From Ascaphus truei (lineage: Eukaryota; Chordata; Amphibia; Anura; Ascaphidae): 64,000 bases of DNA. The stretch lies in the NCBI GenBank assembly GCA_036426205.1, contig CM071571.1:111184559-111248558 (forward strand). The letters run 5' to 3'. Both the position numbers and the translations under genes were made by a program. Below the pieces are notes generated by a model that was not told the origin of the DNA, did no database searches, and worked only from the letters and a program-made list of their open reading frames with translations. Shown one piece after another: positions 36,200 through 49,104 of this stretch (positions are counted from its first letter, which is position 1; the number at the start of each line of letters is the position of its first letter).

Positions 36200-38880
36200 A
36201 TATTCACTCCATTAGGACCCAGGGGGGAGAGGTGACATCCAACCACAAACACATTGTGTAAGAGTTAAAGCATATAATGAGAAGATGTATGATGGAGAGA
36301 AGGTGACACATAAAGTAAATACCAACAAAGCATTAGAGAGTTTCTTGGCAGACGCGGCATTACCGAAATTGAACAGGTTGGAGCGAGAGAGTTTACAAAA
36401 AGCCTTTACGCTTGAAGAATTAGTACAGGTAGTGAAGAATCTTAAATCCTCCAAGGCCCCAGGCCTGGATTGGTTTTCTAACCTTTATTACAAAAAATGT
36501 ATTTGGAATCTGGCCCCGCATATGCTACGTATGTTCAACTCAGTCCTGGCTGGGGCTCCATTCCCGGACCAGATGCTCCAGGCATCCATCTCATTAATTC
36601 ATAAGAACGGTAAAAACCCCACAAATTGTAAAAGTTACAGTCCAATATCATTGATCAATTCGGACATTAAAATCTATTCAAAGTTAATGGCCAATAGATT
36701 GAGCTCTATACTGCCGCGGCTGATTCACCCGGATCAAGTTGGATTTATCCATAATAGACAAGCGGCCGACAACACTAGGAGAATTATTGACGTAATTGAA
36801 TTTATTAATTCCAACAGGATCCAGGGGTTAGTGTTAAGCTTAGATTCGGAAAAAGCCTTTGACAAAATAGATTGGCCATATCTAGATGCCACGCTTGGGG
36901 CGTTTGGGTTCAGGGGCAGAATCTTGGGGGCAATCAAAGCATTATATACAAAACCAGCTGTGAGGGTCCTCCATCAGGGCTTTCAGAATTAAAAGTGGCA
37001 CAAGACAGGTCTGCCCACTTTCACCCCTGTTGTTCACCCTCTGCATGGAGCCGTCAGCCGCCCAAATTATTAGCAATCAGGATATATCGGGAAACCAAAT
37101 TGAATCACAAGATCATAGAGTGGCATTGTATGTGGATGATGTTATTTTGACCTTCAATCTTCTGTGCAAATTTAACAGAGTATCAGGTTTCAAAATTAAT
37201 AGGTATTAATTTCGTTTTCAATTGGCAGCCAAAGCATGTTAAATCACTGTATAAGGCAAATTATCCGAGACTTTTGCAGTCCTTGAGAGGAGATTTAAGG
37301 GAGTGGTCCTCGTTTAGTATCTCATGGATTGGAAGAATCTTCAGTGTCAAAATGAACCTTATATCCTGCATTCTATATCTGTTTCAGACACTTTTGATCC
37401 CTGTAGTTGTACCTGACATTTTTGTTTTACAATCCCAGATTTCAAAATGTATCTGGAAAAAAGGGAAACCTTGTATTAAAATAATAACACTGCAAAGACC
37501 TAGGACGGTGGGTGGGTTAGCGGTACCTTGCTTGCTCCCATACTACAAAGCGGCTCAATTATGCCAAATTGTTCAGTGGCACATAGACCCTGACATGAGA
37601 AGGTGGGTGGCTCTAGAGAGCGAACTATTCACCCCTTTGGAACTTGACAACTTAATCTGGTACCCAAAATCTAGGCTCAACGCACTTTAAAATGCCGCTT
37701 TCCTCGATGCTCAATTCGCTTGCGGTCTGGGAGGCCTCTAAATTTAAATGCTGTTGACTTCTAGGCAGTCCCTGATGACCCTTTACATGGCAACCCTGAC
37801 TTTGCTCCAGGGCATGACAGCGTGAATTTTAAAGTCTGGAGACAGCAAGGGTGGGGAGGTTAAAGGATTTGGAGAGTAGAATCACCATAAAGACGTTCGA
37901 ACAGATTAAGTCAGAAAAAGACATTCCTAACACACAATTCTTTAGATACCTCCAAATTCGGGCATTCTATACCAAAAACACAACCCGTCCACCGCTGATG
38001 AATTTCGAAATGCTCTGTTTGTTGGGTAATGACACACAGGGACTAACCTCTTGGCTGTACAGAGAAGTGACCCGTTCAGGTAAAGACTACTCACAAGTTA
38101 AATTTCATGGCCCAGTGGGAGTCGAACTTGGACAGGACATTGGAGGAGGAAGATTGGATTGAGATATTCAATGCGGCAGCCAAGAGCTCTATATGCACTA
38201 CATTAAAGGAGAATGCATATAAGGTCTTGATGAGGTGGTATCTCACTCCGGTAAAATTGTCCAAGTTTGTCCCAGGTTACTCCCCCTTGTGCCCTAAGCA
38301 ATGTGGAGATAGGGCAGACTTGTTGCACATTCTATGGTCTTGCCCGTGTACAACCCCACTGTGGGTGCAAATTAGGAATTGGCTGCAGAAGATTTTGGAC
38401 CTCTAAATTCAGTTGGACCCCTGGCTCTTCCTGCTAAACAAGCCGATACAGGATTTAGTGAGAGTGGACAATAAATTAGGTGCGCATTTTAGAAGAGCCA
38501 CGAGTTGCGAGATCGAAGCAGTGTGGAACCAAATCACAATTCCATCCATTGATAAGATTCGGAACAGAATTTGGTTTGTCTGCTAGAGAAATTGACGAGT
38601 TGACACTGGCACAGAAATTGACACTGGCCCAAATTTCCAAAAGGTCTGGTTACCATGGTTGACGCAGACCGATATCCAGGGTGTGAGCAATGCCACCGTC
38701 TGGCTCTGATAGGATTAGATGTATTCTCCTTTGATTGATGGCTGTAGGTTTATAATTAGGAACAAATGTCGGGATTCAAGTCCTCACAGTATTGGGTAAT
38801 CAGTCACCTTGTAGAGATGGGCAGTGGGTGGTTAAGAACAAGAATTTGGCAAGGATCTGCTGGATGGAAACTGGAAAGAA
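36200..38880 (+). pseudogene. L1-clade ORF2 fragment
   Basis: 36285-36992 reads RT with SSKAPGLDWFSNLYYKK, SYSPISLINSDIKIYSK, DQVGFIHNRQAADNTRR and motif A LVLSLDSEKAFDKIDW. After frame changes, the sequence near 37120-37150 encodes ALYVDDVIL (motif C). 37274-38406 holds the connection domain and the cysteine-rich end (CPKQCGDRADLLHILWSC). It begins downstream of the endonuclease, so it is 5'-truncated, and it has several frameshifts and stops (for example after 36992). It is related to, but much older than, the L1 at 60597-64000. Confidence 0.85.
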
Positions 38881-38903
38881 GTTAAGAACAGAGTCCTCAA
38901 AGG

Positions 38904-39178
38904 CAGGGGTGAGCAAACTTTTTATGCCGAGCCCCCCTTTTCATCCATGAAATTTCTCGAGCCCCCCCCTGCCTGATGTAATCAAAATCGCATGAAAAAA
39001 AAAAACCTTTATTTAGCGGTATACAATGTAAATACAAATATATATCAATTTCAACAGCTTGCGCTTGCAAAATTAGGCTGCGCCCATTCTCTCCATGAGC
39101 GCAGGGTGTCCTGCATAATTTTGCAAGCACGACCCGGGGGTGTGAATCGGGAATGTGTGTGTGTGGCTGTGTGTGTGG

Positions 39179-39224
<46 letters not shown>

Positions 39225-39974
39225 ATTGACTGCTGCTGAGTGTGCTTTAAAGTAAATTGTGTTTGTCTCCCCAAGCGCCAAGCTTGGGAGAGCGTACGTG
39301 CACAAACGCAGTTCTTTTGGGGGGGAATTCATCCACCTCTTTGCTACTTCCCTTCCCTCACCCCCCTCCCGCCCCCCTTTTTTTCCTTCCCCTCCTTTTT
39401 TTCCTTCTCTCATTGCCTTTTTATTCTCCCTGCTCTTTGGCATGCAGTCCCCAGTGCCACCCAAACTCCTACCTACAGTATTATGTTTTTTTATTTATTG
39501 TTTCCCGTTTTCAATGTTGTGTTTTCACTTTTTTTAAATTATTTTTGTACATTCATAGTATGATTGATATAGGTGCAGCATACCCTTTCACTTGCAGAGG
39601 ATTGCAGCGAAGCAGATTGCCAGCGGAGGAGAGCAGGACCACAGCGCTATTGTAGGGCAGATACCGGAAGGTGGGGCGTTTGAGATCACAGTGCTGGGGC
39701 GTGCTCCGCCCCCGTACCTCCGAAGCCCCCGCGCGTGCACACACACCATCACGTGGCCGCCATCTCCACTATCATGTTCAGCCGTCTGCGCACATCTTCT
39801 TCGGCTGCCCGCCCGCGCACAGCTTCTTGTCTGCCCGCGCACAGCTTTTTCGCCCTCCCGTGCACAGCGTCTGCCGGCCCATGCACACCAGGTTTCGCCG
39901 CGCGCCGCCTGCACCCCCCCTAAATAATCTTGCACCCCCTCAAGGGGTCTCGCCCCCCAGTTTGTGCACCGCTG
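38904..39974. mobile_element. Composite hAT-like region
   Basis: It starts CAGGGGTGAGCAAACTTTTT, and its right end complement reads CAGCGGTGCACAAACT, both hAT-like termini. The flanking octamers do not match, so this is probably two elements or a rearranged one. It contains (GT)n at 39154-39224 and a pyrimidine-rich tract at 39345-39440. The right part shares a CCTAAATAATCTTGC-like block with the MITE at 14308. Confidence 0.45.
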
Positions 39975-40130
39975 CATTCAATCACAACACACACACAACA
40001 CACACTCAATTACAACCAACACAGACACACAATCACAACACACACACTACACAGACACAACACACACACATATCACAACACACACACACAAAACTCAATC
40101 ACAACCAACACAGACAAAACACACACTTTC
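39975..40130. repeat. AC-rich tandem repeat
   Basis: Irregular units of CAATCACAACACACAC with intervening CAACACAGACA repeat for about 150 bp. No coding potential. Confidence 0.8.
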
Positions 40131-40407
40131 ATCTGGGGGGTGGGGGGGAGGAGGAAAGTACAAGCATGCTTCTGCTACGATCCCTGTAGCTACTCCACAC
40201 AGAAAGGAGGAGTTGTCTGTGTGCAGGGAAGGCCCCGCCCCCGCAGCAAGCACAGAGAAGCAGGCAGAAGAGAAGCAGCAGCACGGAGCTTGAGCTGCTT
40301 GGCCACCCGTGCACAACTCTGCCCGCCCCCAGGTTTCGCCGCACACAGCCCTCGCCCCCCCGCCCCCCTAAATAATCCCTCCCTCCTCCCTACTTGTGAA
40401 AACGTTT

Positions 40408-43400
40408 TATTGTATTGTATTGTATGTCTTTATTTATATAGCGCCATTAATGTACATAGCGCTTCACAGTAGTAATACATGGGGTAATCAAATAAATAAC
40501 AGATAATATTAAATAACAGATCATGGGAATAAGTGCTTTAGACATAAAAGTACATTAAGGAAGAGGAGTCCCTGCCCCGAGGAGCTTACAGTCTAATTGG
40601 TAGGTAGGGAGAACGTACAGAGACAGTAGGAGGGAGTTCTGGTAAGTGCGTCTGCAGAAAACCACAGAAGTGGGGTACAGTTTCACTTAAACAATGTTCG
40701 TAAGGAAGGGTGACCTAAAGTATCATGTGTTCAGAATATCCACAGTGCTATTCATATGCTTCTTTAAGCAAGTGTGTCTTAAACGTGGATAGAGAGGGTG
40801 CAAGTCGGGTACTGAGGGGAAGGGCATTCCAGAGGTGTGGGGCAGTCAGTGAAAAAGGTTTAAAGCGGGAGAGGGCTTTAGATACAGAGGGGGTAAAAAG
40901 AAGACATCCTTGAGAAGAACGCAAGAGTCTGGATGGTACATAACGAGAAATTAGGGCAGAGATGTAAGGAGGGGCAGAAGAGTATAAACTTTAAAAGTGA
41001 GGAGAAGAATGGAGTGTGAGAAGCGGGATTTGATCGGAAGCCAGGAGAGGGATTTCATGAGGGGAGATGCTGAGACAGATCTCAGAAAGGGTAGAGTGAT
41101 TCTGGCAGCAGCGTTTAGGATAGATTGTAGGGGAGACAGGTGAGAGGCAGGAAGGCCGGACAGCAGGAGGTTACAGTAATCAAGACGGGAGAGAATGAGG
41201 GCCTGAGTCAGAGTTTTAGCAGTCGAGCAACAGAGGAAAGGGCGTATCTTAGTTATATTGTGGAGGAAAAAGCGACAGATTTTAGAAATGTTTTGAATGT
41301 GAGAGGCGAATGTGAGAGAGGAGTCGAGTGTGACCCCTAGGCAGCGTGCTTGGGCTACTGGGTGAATGATTGTAGTTCCAACAGTAATGTGGAAGGAGGT
41401 AGTAGGGCCAGGTTTGGGAGGAAGTATGAGGAGCTCTGTTTTAGCCATGTTGAGTTTAAGGCGACGGAGGGCCATCCAGGATGATATAGCAGAGAGACAT
41501 TCAGAAACTTTGGTTTGTACAGCAGGTGTAAGGTCGGGTGTTGAAAAGTATATTTGTGTGTCCTCAGCATAGAGGTGATAATTAAACCCAAAAGATGTTA
41601 TTAAGCCACCTAGAGAGAGTGTGTACAGAGAAAAGAGAAGAGGTCCCAGGACAGAGCCCTGGGGTACCCCCACAGAGAGATTGATAGAGGAGGCGGTGTT
41701 AGCAGAAGAGACACTGAAAGTACGATGGGAGAGGTAGGATGAGATCCAGGATAGATCTTTGTTCCGAATACCAAGAGTATGGAGAATGTGAAGGAGAAGA
41801 GGGTGGTCCACGGTGTCAAATGCTGCAGAGAGGTCGAGTAATATGAGCAGAGTGTAATGACCTCTGTCTTTGGCAGCATGGAGGTCATCAGTTATTTTAG
41901 TGAGGGCTGTTTCTGTGGAGTGAGCAGTGCGGAAGCCAGATTGTAGAGGGTCTAGGAGAGAATAGGTGTTGAGAAAATGGAGCAAGCGAGAGAATACAAG
42001 TCTTTCAAGGAGTTTAGAGGCAAAAGGCAGGAGGGAGACAGGTCGATAGTTAGAAAGACAGGTAGGGTCAAGCTTGGTGTTTTTGAGTAATGGTATGACT
42101 GTTGCATGTTTGAAGGAGGATGGAAAGGTTCTAGAGCAGAGGGAGGAGTTAAAAATGTGTGTGAGCGTAGGGATTATAGTAGGAGCAAGAGGTTTTAGGA
42201 GATGGGAAGGAATGGGGTCAAGAGGGCAAGTGGTAGAGGGAGAAGAGGCGATCAACAGCGACACATCCTCCTCTGAGACAGTGGAAAAAGAGTCAAGGAA
42301 GGCAGGAGGAGAGTTAGGAAGAAGTGTAGTTTGGGAGGAAGAAACAGAGGGGATGTTCTGCCGTATGGATTCCACCTTTTCCTTAAAATAGTCAGCAAAG
42401 TCCTGAGCGGAGATGGAGGAAGGAGAGGCAGCTGAGGGTGGTTTGAGTAGAGTATCAAAGACAGAGAACAGTCGGCGTGGGTTAGACTTGTGCATGTTGA
42501 TTAGTGAAGAAAAGTAGGCTTGTTTAGCTTGCGAGAGGGCAGAGTTGAAACAGGATAGCATAAATTTGTAGTGAAGGAAGTCTGCGATTGTATGAGATTT
42601 CCTCCAGAGGCGTTCGGAGGAACGAGTGGAGGAACGCAGCATGCGCGTGTGTGAATTTAGCCAGGGTCTAGGGTTAGAAGGGCGAGTGCTGCAGAGAGAA
42701 AGCGGGGCATGTAGATCAAGAGAGGAGGACAAGGCAGAGTTGTAGTTCCTGACCAGGTTGTCAGGGTCTGTAGCAGAGCTGAGAGAGGAGAGGGAGGAGC
42801 GTAAAGTGGACTCAAAGTCAAGTAAGTGAATAGAGCGCAGGCTTCTGCAGAACCGGGGGGTAGATGGAGGTGGAGAAGGGGAGAAGCGAGATAGAGAGAA
42901 TGAGATGAGGTGATGGTCAGAGAGAGGAAAAGGGGAAATGGAGAAATCAGAGAGAGAGAAGTTTTTAGTGAAAACCAGGTCTAAGTAGTGGCCTTCCTTG
43001 TGGGTGCTGCCTGCAGTCCACTGTTGAAGGCCAAAAGAAGAGGTTAGAGAAAGAAAGCGGGAAGTCCAAGGGAGAGAGGGGTCATCAATGTGGCAATTGA
43101 AGTCCCCAAGGAGAAGAACAGGGGAGTCTGAGGAGAGAAAGAGAGAGCCATGATTCAAAGTGAGAGAGAAAGACAGAAGAGGGGTGAGTAGAGGTAGGTG
43201 GGCGATAGATGACCGCCACATGGACAGGGAGAGAAGAGAAGATCTGGACAGTGTGAGCCTCAAAGGAGGGAAAAGCAAGAGAGGGGGGGAATAGGAAGGG
43301 TTCGGTAACGGCAGAGAGAGGAGAGCAGGAGCCCCACGCCTCCACCCCTGCCATCAGGGCACGGAGTGTGGGAGAAGGAAAGGCCACCATAAGAGAGGGC

Positions 43401-43950
43401 AGCTTCCAGAGCAGAGTCAGTCTGAGTGAGCCAGGTCTCAGTTATAGCAATGAGAAGCAGGGAGTGAGAGAGAAAGAAGTCATGTACAGAGAGGAACTTG
43501 TTAGAAAGGGAGCGAGCATTCCAAAGGGCACAGGAGAAAGGGAGAGAGGAGGGAGGGTGACAGGGGATGGGTATGAGGTTGGAGGGGTTAACACCAGAAG
43601 AAGTAGAAGTTGCATGTGGGAGGCGAGGACGAGATCAAGTAGAAATAAAACAGGGACCAGGATTGGGAGAGATATCCCCAGAAGCAAGGAGGAGAAGCAT
43701 GGAAAGAAAGAGAATGTGTGCGGATGATTTCTAGGGGTGTGTTTTAGTGCAGGGTGTATAGCTGTGTGGTGACTGAGGGCGCAGGTAAGAAAGGAGTTCA
43801 TGTGAACTGAGAAGTGGGGAAGAAAGGAGAGATGGAGATATATGAATAGAGTTAGAGACATAAGGAGACTGGTGGAAGGAAGTGTATTTATGTGTGTTTG
43901 TGTGTTTTCCGTGTCATACGGCTTGGGTAAGACATTTACTTAAGAGAGTT
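40408..43950 (-). pseudogene. Nearly full L2 LINE with mutated active site
   Basis: The 775-codon frame 40951-43278 includes, on the - strand, [14 protein letters not shown] and [11 protein letters not shown] (endonuclease end), [13 protein letters not shown], motif [14 protein letters not shown], motif [14 protein letters not shown] and motif C. Motif C reads [10 protein letters not shown], so the second aspartate position of YADD is altered (near 41570-41585). The endonuclease start ([28 protein letters not shown]) lies upstream at about 43250-43530 in other frames, with shifts near 43110-43300. The first 70 or so residues of the 775-codon frame are out of register. The 3' end (40408-40480) is an L2-type tail with repeated ACAAT. 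Not active. Confidence 0.88.
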
Positions 43951-44211
43951 CATAATGTATGAAAGCCTGCTATGCCTTATGAAGAAAAAACTCAACAAAA
44001 AAAACGTAGGATATTGCTTGGATTGCTCCTTTAAATAGGCATGCCAGTGAGTCACTGCTGAAACACTTCTAAATTACAGCCAGCTGCAACTAGCAATAAG
44101 TGCCTCCGAGAATACCTATCCCAAAGCTTGAAAGCTTGAAAGCGAAGGACAAGCAGGTATATAAAAAGCAGTCTGTTACCTGTTATGCCTGTATCTAATA
44201 TTCTGCAGGAC

Positions 44212-44330
44212 AGCGCAATCTTTTTTCCCTGCGCCCCCCTGCCGGCTGCTCCCCTCTCTCTGTGACCCCGTCCCCCTTACCTTGACGTCGGCATCATGTC
44301 GTCACGTTGCCATGGCAACCATGAGATTTA
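44212..44330 (+). mobile_element. Truncated hAT MITE half
   Basis: The left half resembles the element at 14308 (GCGCAATCTTTTTTCCCTGCGCCCC, then CGTTGCCATGGCAACC). The other half is absent. Confidence 0.5.
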
Positions 44331-44582
44331 CTTTGAAATTCTCAATATAGTATGCACTTTAGAGAAAAAACACCTTTTTCTTTGTTATAGTCTATAAAAC
44401 AAGTTTAGGTGTGTAGTAGGTACAGTATATTGAAGTACAGTGCTAACTCATTTTTCATAAAAGCTGCCATGCCACTTTATGTACTGTATAGTAACATATT
44501 TTCTAATAAAAGGTATAACAATTTGTTCAGAAGTACAACAATAGGCTGGTACGCTGTCTAAAATGATATTTAGAGAAGGACA

Positions 44583-44760
44583 CTCACTGGCACTGAGTTT
44601 GAAGCAGGGTTCAATTCCCAGCGTTGGCTCCTTGTGACCTTGGGCAAGTCACTTTAAAAACATAAACAAAGATTGTAAGCTCTATAGGGCAGGGACTGTG
44701 TCGGCAAAATGTCTCTGTAAAGCGCTACGTAAAACTAGCAGCGCTATACAAGAACAAACA
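44583..44760 (+). mobile_element. tRNA-derived SINE, second copy
   Basis: It has box-B-like GGTTCAATTCC, the core CTTGGGCAAGTCACTTTA and the 3' block AAAGCGCTACGTAAAACTAG, in the same order as the - strand copy at 30428-30680. The core has an internal deletion relative to that copy (cytosine/purine-rich part near 44655). Confidence 0.8.
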
Positions 44761-46011
44761 ATTTTTTTATTGTTTTTTTATTTCAAGTTTAAGGTCATTC
44801 CCCCACTGGGATTCTGGATGGACCATAGGGAGTTTTCCTATTGTATATCTTGTTATAGCATATGTTTATGGCTGCTAAAATATGTTTTGTTGAAATTTCT
44901 TTTTCAATATCCACTCAAACGCTATAACTCGTGTCACGCTGAAAAACAAACCGCGTCTGACCTTATTTAAAAACTTTTGAGGTTTTTTTGCGGTTTGCAA
45001 AGTAATGAGAAGAGCCTGTTTTTGGTTTTTTTTAAATTTTATTTAAAGAATGCCTGTGAAAGCATTTTTATGTTGTTTCCACTGTCCCCTGCAGCGGGTA
45101 TCAAACTGAAGCTAAATGATAGCAGCTGGTTCTTTGTCATGGAACACTAAATGGAATCTTTGGCAGGAAGGATTCATTCTGCACAATATGTGGCCCTGAT
45201 ACCCTCCCTACCAAGGCAAATGTCGCAGTCTACAGTACCAAAGTCATATTTTGTGCATACATTTTATGTTTATTGCTTTTCCTAGCACTGTTTAACATAC
45301 TACATAGGGCTATTTTTCCATTTTAATACAAAAATATGCTCTCTGTAATGCTGTGTTCATACGTTAAAATTGACTTCAAAGCTGTTGGTTAACATCTTTA
45401 AGACCCCAATGTCCAACTAACTGGTAAAACGAGTGTACAACATATAAAAGAGCAATGACATCTTTAAAACCCCAATGTACTGTACAACTAACTGGTTAAA
45501 CTAGTGTACAACTTACAACATAAAAAGCGCAATCATCAAGCTACTTTTTGTAAGTTTACCAAATCTAGCAACAGTTTTCAGTCCTTGTTACTTTTTGTAC
45601 AATTTGTGCTAAGTTAAAATTTGCGCCTGGAGTAGTTTTGGATTGACTTTTAGTCCAGTATAGATAACACATTTGAAATCAGGTTCTGTCATTTTGAGTA
45701 TAAAGCTTCCGATAAAATCAGTTTAATTTGCAGTAACCACATGCTGGAGTGACGTTGGCACGCATAGCAATGAGTTTCATACTTCAAACGTACTTCAGGG
45801 GGTTGAGAAACCTATTTCTTCTTGGAGTTTCAGAGCAGTGTTAATTGATCGTTTGGTGCTCTTATTCTGTTCTTTATCTTCGACATAGAATAGCCTTTAA
45901 AGCGTCAGTTCCACCTGCTGCCAAGTGATTGCTGAATTGTATTTAAGATACAAAATAATTTATAACTGACATACATTTTTTTAAAGGGCGTATAGATTTA
46001 CATTTGTACTA
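44761..46011. repeat. No gene; 66-bp tandem duplication 45392-45530
   Basis: ACATCTTTAAGACCCCAATG at 45392 recurs at 45458 with ACTAACTGGT and GTGTACAAC blocks in the same order. The remainder is AT-rich with nothing supported. Confidence 0.6.
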
Positions 46012-46015
46012 TTAA

Positions 46016-46487
46016 AGCTGCAGTTAAAGCTGAAAAACATTTCATTCAATATGTGCATCAATACAATCTACACACTGACAAGTGATTTGCTAAGTTACTG
46101 ATTGATTCGTTTTCCTGTAATCAATCGCTGAAATTCGGCTTGGGGTTCACTAAATGCATCTTGGGTCCTGTTCTGCTGCACTGACAGCCAATGTTCTGTG
46201 AGGGAGATCATGTGACCAGGCAGGCACTCGATTCAATTGGTTCACTGCTAGAGAGGGCGGGGCTCAAAAAGGTGATGCTGTTTCAGAAGGGGAAGGGGAA
46301 GGGGAAGTGACTTTGTAAATGGTTGCTATAGGAACAAAAATGCCTGTTACAATATCAATACATTAAAAAAGTCTTTTAAAATTGTTTTTTTTTTCTTTTT
46401 TTAAATGCTACAAGTTTTTTCTCATAGAACAGAACTGATTTATTTAACTAAAAAAAACACATGTAGGATATTGCTTGAACTGCAACT
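46016..46487 (-). mobile_element. TTAA-flanked MITE, copy B
   Basis: Inverse orientation of the element at 12270-12728. The shared blocks include the CAGTGTGTAGATTG region, GTTCACTGCTAGAGAGGGC and GGTTGCTATAGGAACAAAAATG. TTAA lies at 46012-46015 and 46488-46491. Confidence 0.8.
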
Positions 46488-46491
46488 TTAA

Positions 46492-48459
46492 AGAATGTAT
46501 TGCAACAATTTCAGTTGATTGTAAGCTAGGATACACTAAAATAATACAAAAGTAGCTTGTTGAAATAAAAATACTTTAGGGATGGTAATTTGCTTTAAAC
46601 GGCATTATCACTTCCAAAGCAGGTCCTGTTGCCTCTACATTTCAAATGAAAACTTCATAGTAAGCGCATACTCATGGGAGGGGAAGTAAACAGAGGATCG
46701 CAGACTGAGCCGTTTACATTGACTTCTGTTTATATAATGCATGTGCACTTCCTATTGACACTTTCATTAGGATTTAATAACTTGTTGTACATTCGGTAAG
46801 GGTGGGTATCATCTCATCTATTTACTTTTTTAAAGTCTACAATTCAGGCTCGCTACCTCAGCTACCATGGCTCCTGAACAATGAACACTTCATTATTTGC
46901 ATCGGGGGAAAACAGACAGGAACACATACTACCGGAGGAGGAGGAGGTGTCTTGGGGAAGATGTCATGTGAAAGGCACAGAGCATCTTCTGCACTTGTTA
47001 GTAGGGATACATTTATATTAGATTGGTTTCTTGGTTTCATTGAGACATCTTATAATTGCTAATCTAATAATAAGTACTATGCAGCAAGATCATACCATGC
47101 TGAGTGATACCTACCAAACCTTTGCTTAGGCTGCATTATCCATGCAGTGCATATACAGTAAGAGCACAAAACCTTAAATATTTGTGTACCACTAAGTTGT
47201 ATCAATTTATCACAAGAGCCTTTTAAAAACTAAGGGTGTAAAGCAGTATTGCAGTGATTTTGAGAGTATATTTCAGTGCTTGATTTATGGAAGCAATATA
47301 GCCACAAGTGAACTGCTCAGGGAGCAATTTAATTACTGACCAACCACTTGAGTAGCAAAGTGTAATATCATCCAATCATATCAATAACTCATATTTGTCA
47401 GAGCCTCTGAACAATATCCAACCTGCTGACCTGGGACTTGCTATCAAGTTCATTGAATTCATTTTACAATCCCAAATTATCTGATTACTTTAACTACTGT
47501 CTGATAATGCAGGGGGAGTTAAGTAAATCATTTTATATTTTAATTTAAACTTCTCCTATTTTTTTGTATTTTTTTTGTTGAGAAAGTACAAAAAAAAATG
47601 CGAACAGAACTCTTTTTTGAACGCCTTTTTCTCTATGGCCTTCACTTAATATGCTGTGAATCCCTATTCATATATTAAAATCTTTGTCATGAAGGAAAAA
47701 TAATTCATATTTATTTCAATAGGATTTATTAACTGATACATCTGGTGCAGTTTTCAGTCACCGTATTGTACCAGTTTTACCTTCATATCTTTGTTTAGAT
47801 TTGAACTTTGACACAGGAAAGGTATCTCGGAAAACCATGGAAAATATTCTTGCCCTCTCCCTGCACATACACCTGCACATGTCCTATTTACCGTGCTGTC
47901 CATCTTAAAATGATGATTCCTGTAATTTCAAAAATATCCACTTGTACATTTATAAGCAACAGAAAAGGAAAAATCAGCCTCTTGAAACACTTTGAACACT
48001 GAAACATTGATCAGGTTAGAGTCATATTCCCTTTGATAGCAGCACTTATGTTGTAGGGTTATGTTTTTTTTTTTTTTTTTTAGAATTCTAACGAGGTAAT
48101 CCAAGTGATACTTTAAAAAAAAATATATATGCAGCCTTTGATTACCTTTATTGCAAACTAATTACTTAAGCTGGTGATCAATTCATCCTCCCGTTATCAA
48201 TCAGCATAGATTCTGCTTCCCAGGGTTCACTAAATGGCTACCTTTCTGTTTCAATCAATCCTTCAGTCAGTGTAACTTAACAGCTACAATATATTCTTAT
48301 ATTGCTAAGGTAACACTATCTATTGTTACAGTTTGCAGCTCAAACTGCAGGGAATGTTGGCAACAAATTTATTCCAAACAGGAAAGTGTTGCAAAGATCT
48401 TGCACTGCTTGGTAAGGTGGGATAAAGCATGCTTTAGAAATGAAAGGATGTGTTAAAAC
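46492..48459. other. No gene recognised; diverged MITE-like repeat 48060-48400
   Basis: 48060-48400 has TATCAATCAGCATAGATTCTGCTTCCCAGGGTTCACTAAATG-like blocks (given here only in outline) that recall the TTAA MITE family, with GTTTGCAGCTCAAACTGCAG at its right end. The rest is AT-rich. Confidence 0.3.
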
Positions 48460-49096
48460 TTGTGATACACCGAGTACCCGGAAATTATCCGGTATCCGGC
48501 TTACCCAGCGCTTTTCTAGCTACCCGGACATTACCCAGACCCGACAGCCAGGTAATTTCAGTGCAGCTCAAAAATAGTTCAACACATACCTGCAGCCGGC
48601 GACGGAAAGTGAGCAAGATCGCGCCGACATCTGGGAGCAGCAGCAGACATCCTGGTGACGGTGGCAGCAGCCGAAATTCTTGTTCAGCCGGCGGGAGCAG
48701 CAGGAACAGAGCGAACAGCTGATGCCTGTGGGAGCCGAGGAACCTGTGACTGGAGCTGGAGCTTTCCTATTGGACAGCTGGCTTCTCCCTGGCTGTCCAA
48801 TAGGAACGCTCCTGCTCCGGTCACATGGTTCCCGGCTCCCACAGGCATCAGCTGTTTGCTCTATTCCTGCTGCTTCCGCCGACTGAACAAGGACTTTGGC
48901 TGCTGCAACAACCACCAGGACATCTGCTGCTGCTACCAGATGTTGCCGCGACCCTCCTCACCCTCTGTAGTGGTCTTCCTCACCCTGCAGGTGAGTGCCT
49001 TCCAGGTAACCGGGTACCCGGCCAGGTAAAATGATTCATTTTGCCCGGGTACCCGTTACCAGGTTTTAGAAAAATATTGAACCCGGTACATCACTA
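48460..49096. mobile_element. 637-bp palindromic hAT MITE
   Basis: The ends are TTGTGATACACCG and, as right complement, TAGTGATGTACCGGG. They are flanked by a perfect 8-bp duplication GTTAAAAC at 48452-48459 and 49097-49104. The whole element is an imperfect palindrome centred near 48783: GATGCCTGTGGGAGCC pairs with GGCTCCCACAGGCATC, and CCTATTGGACAGC with GCTGTCCAATAGG. No transposase is present. Confidence 0.93.
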
Positions 49097-49104
49097 GTTA
49101 AAAC

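Noticed and set aside
39154..39224. Regular repeat that could suggest a CRISPR-like array
   Set aside because: It is a simple GT microsatellite, and the genome is a vertebrate one.
39671..40472. Frames of 172 and 180 codons rich in His/Thr and Pro
   Set aside because: They arise from AC-rich tandem repeats and GC-rich MITE sequence, without protein motifs.
43442..43861. 139-codon frame on the - strand upstream of the L2 frame
   Set aside because: It overlaps the L2 endonuclease start in the wrong frame. The conserved endonuclease residues are read in another frame.
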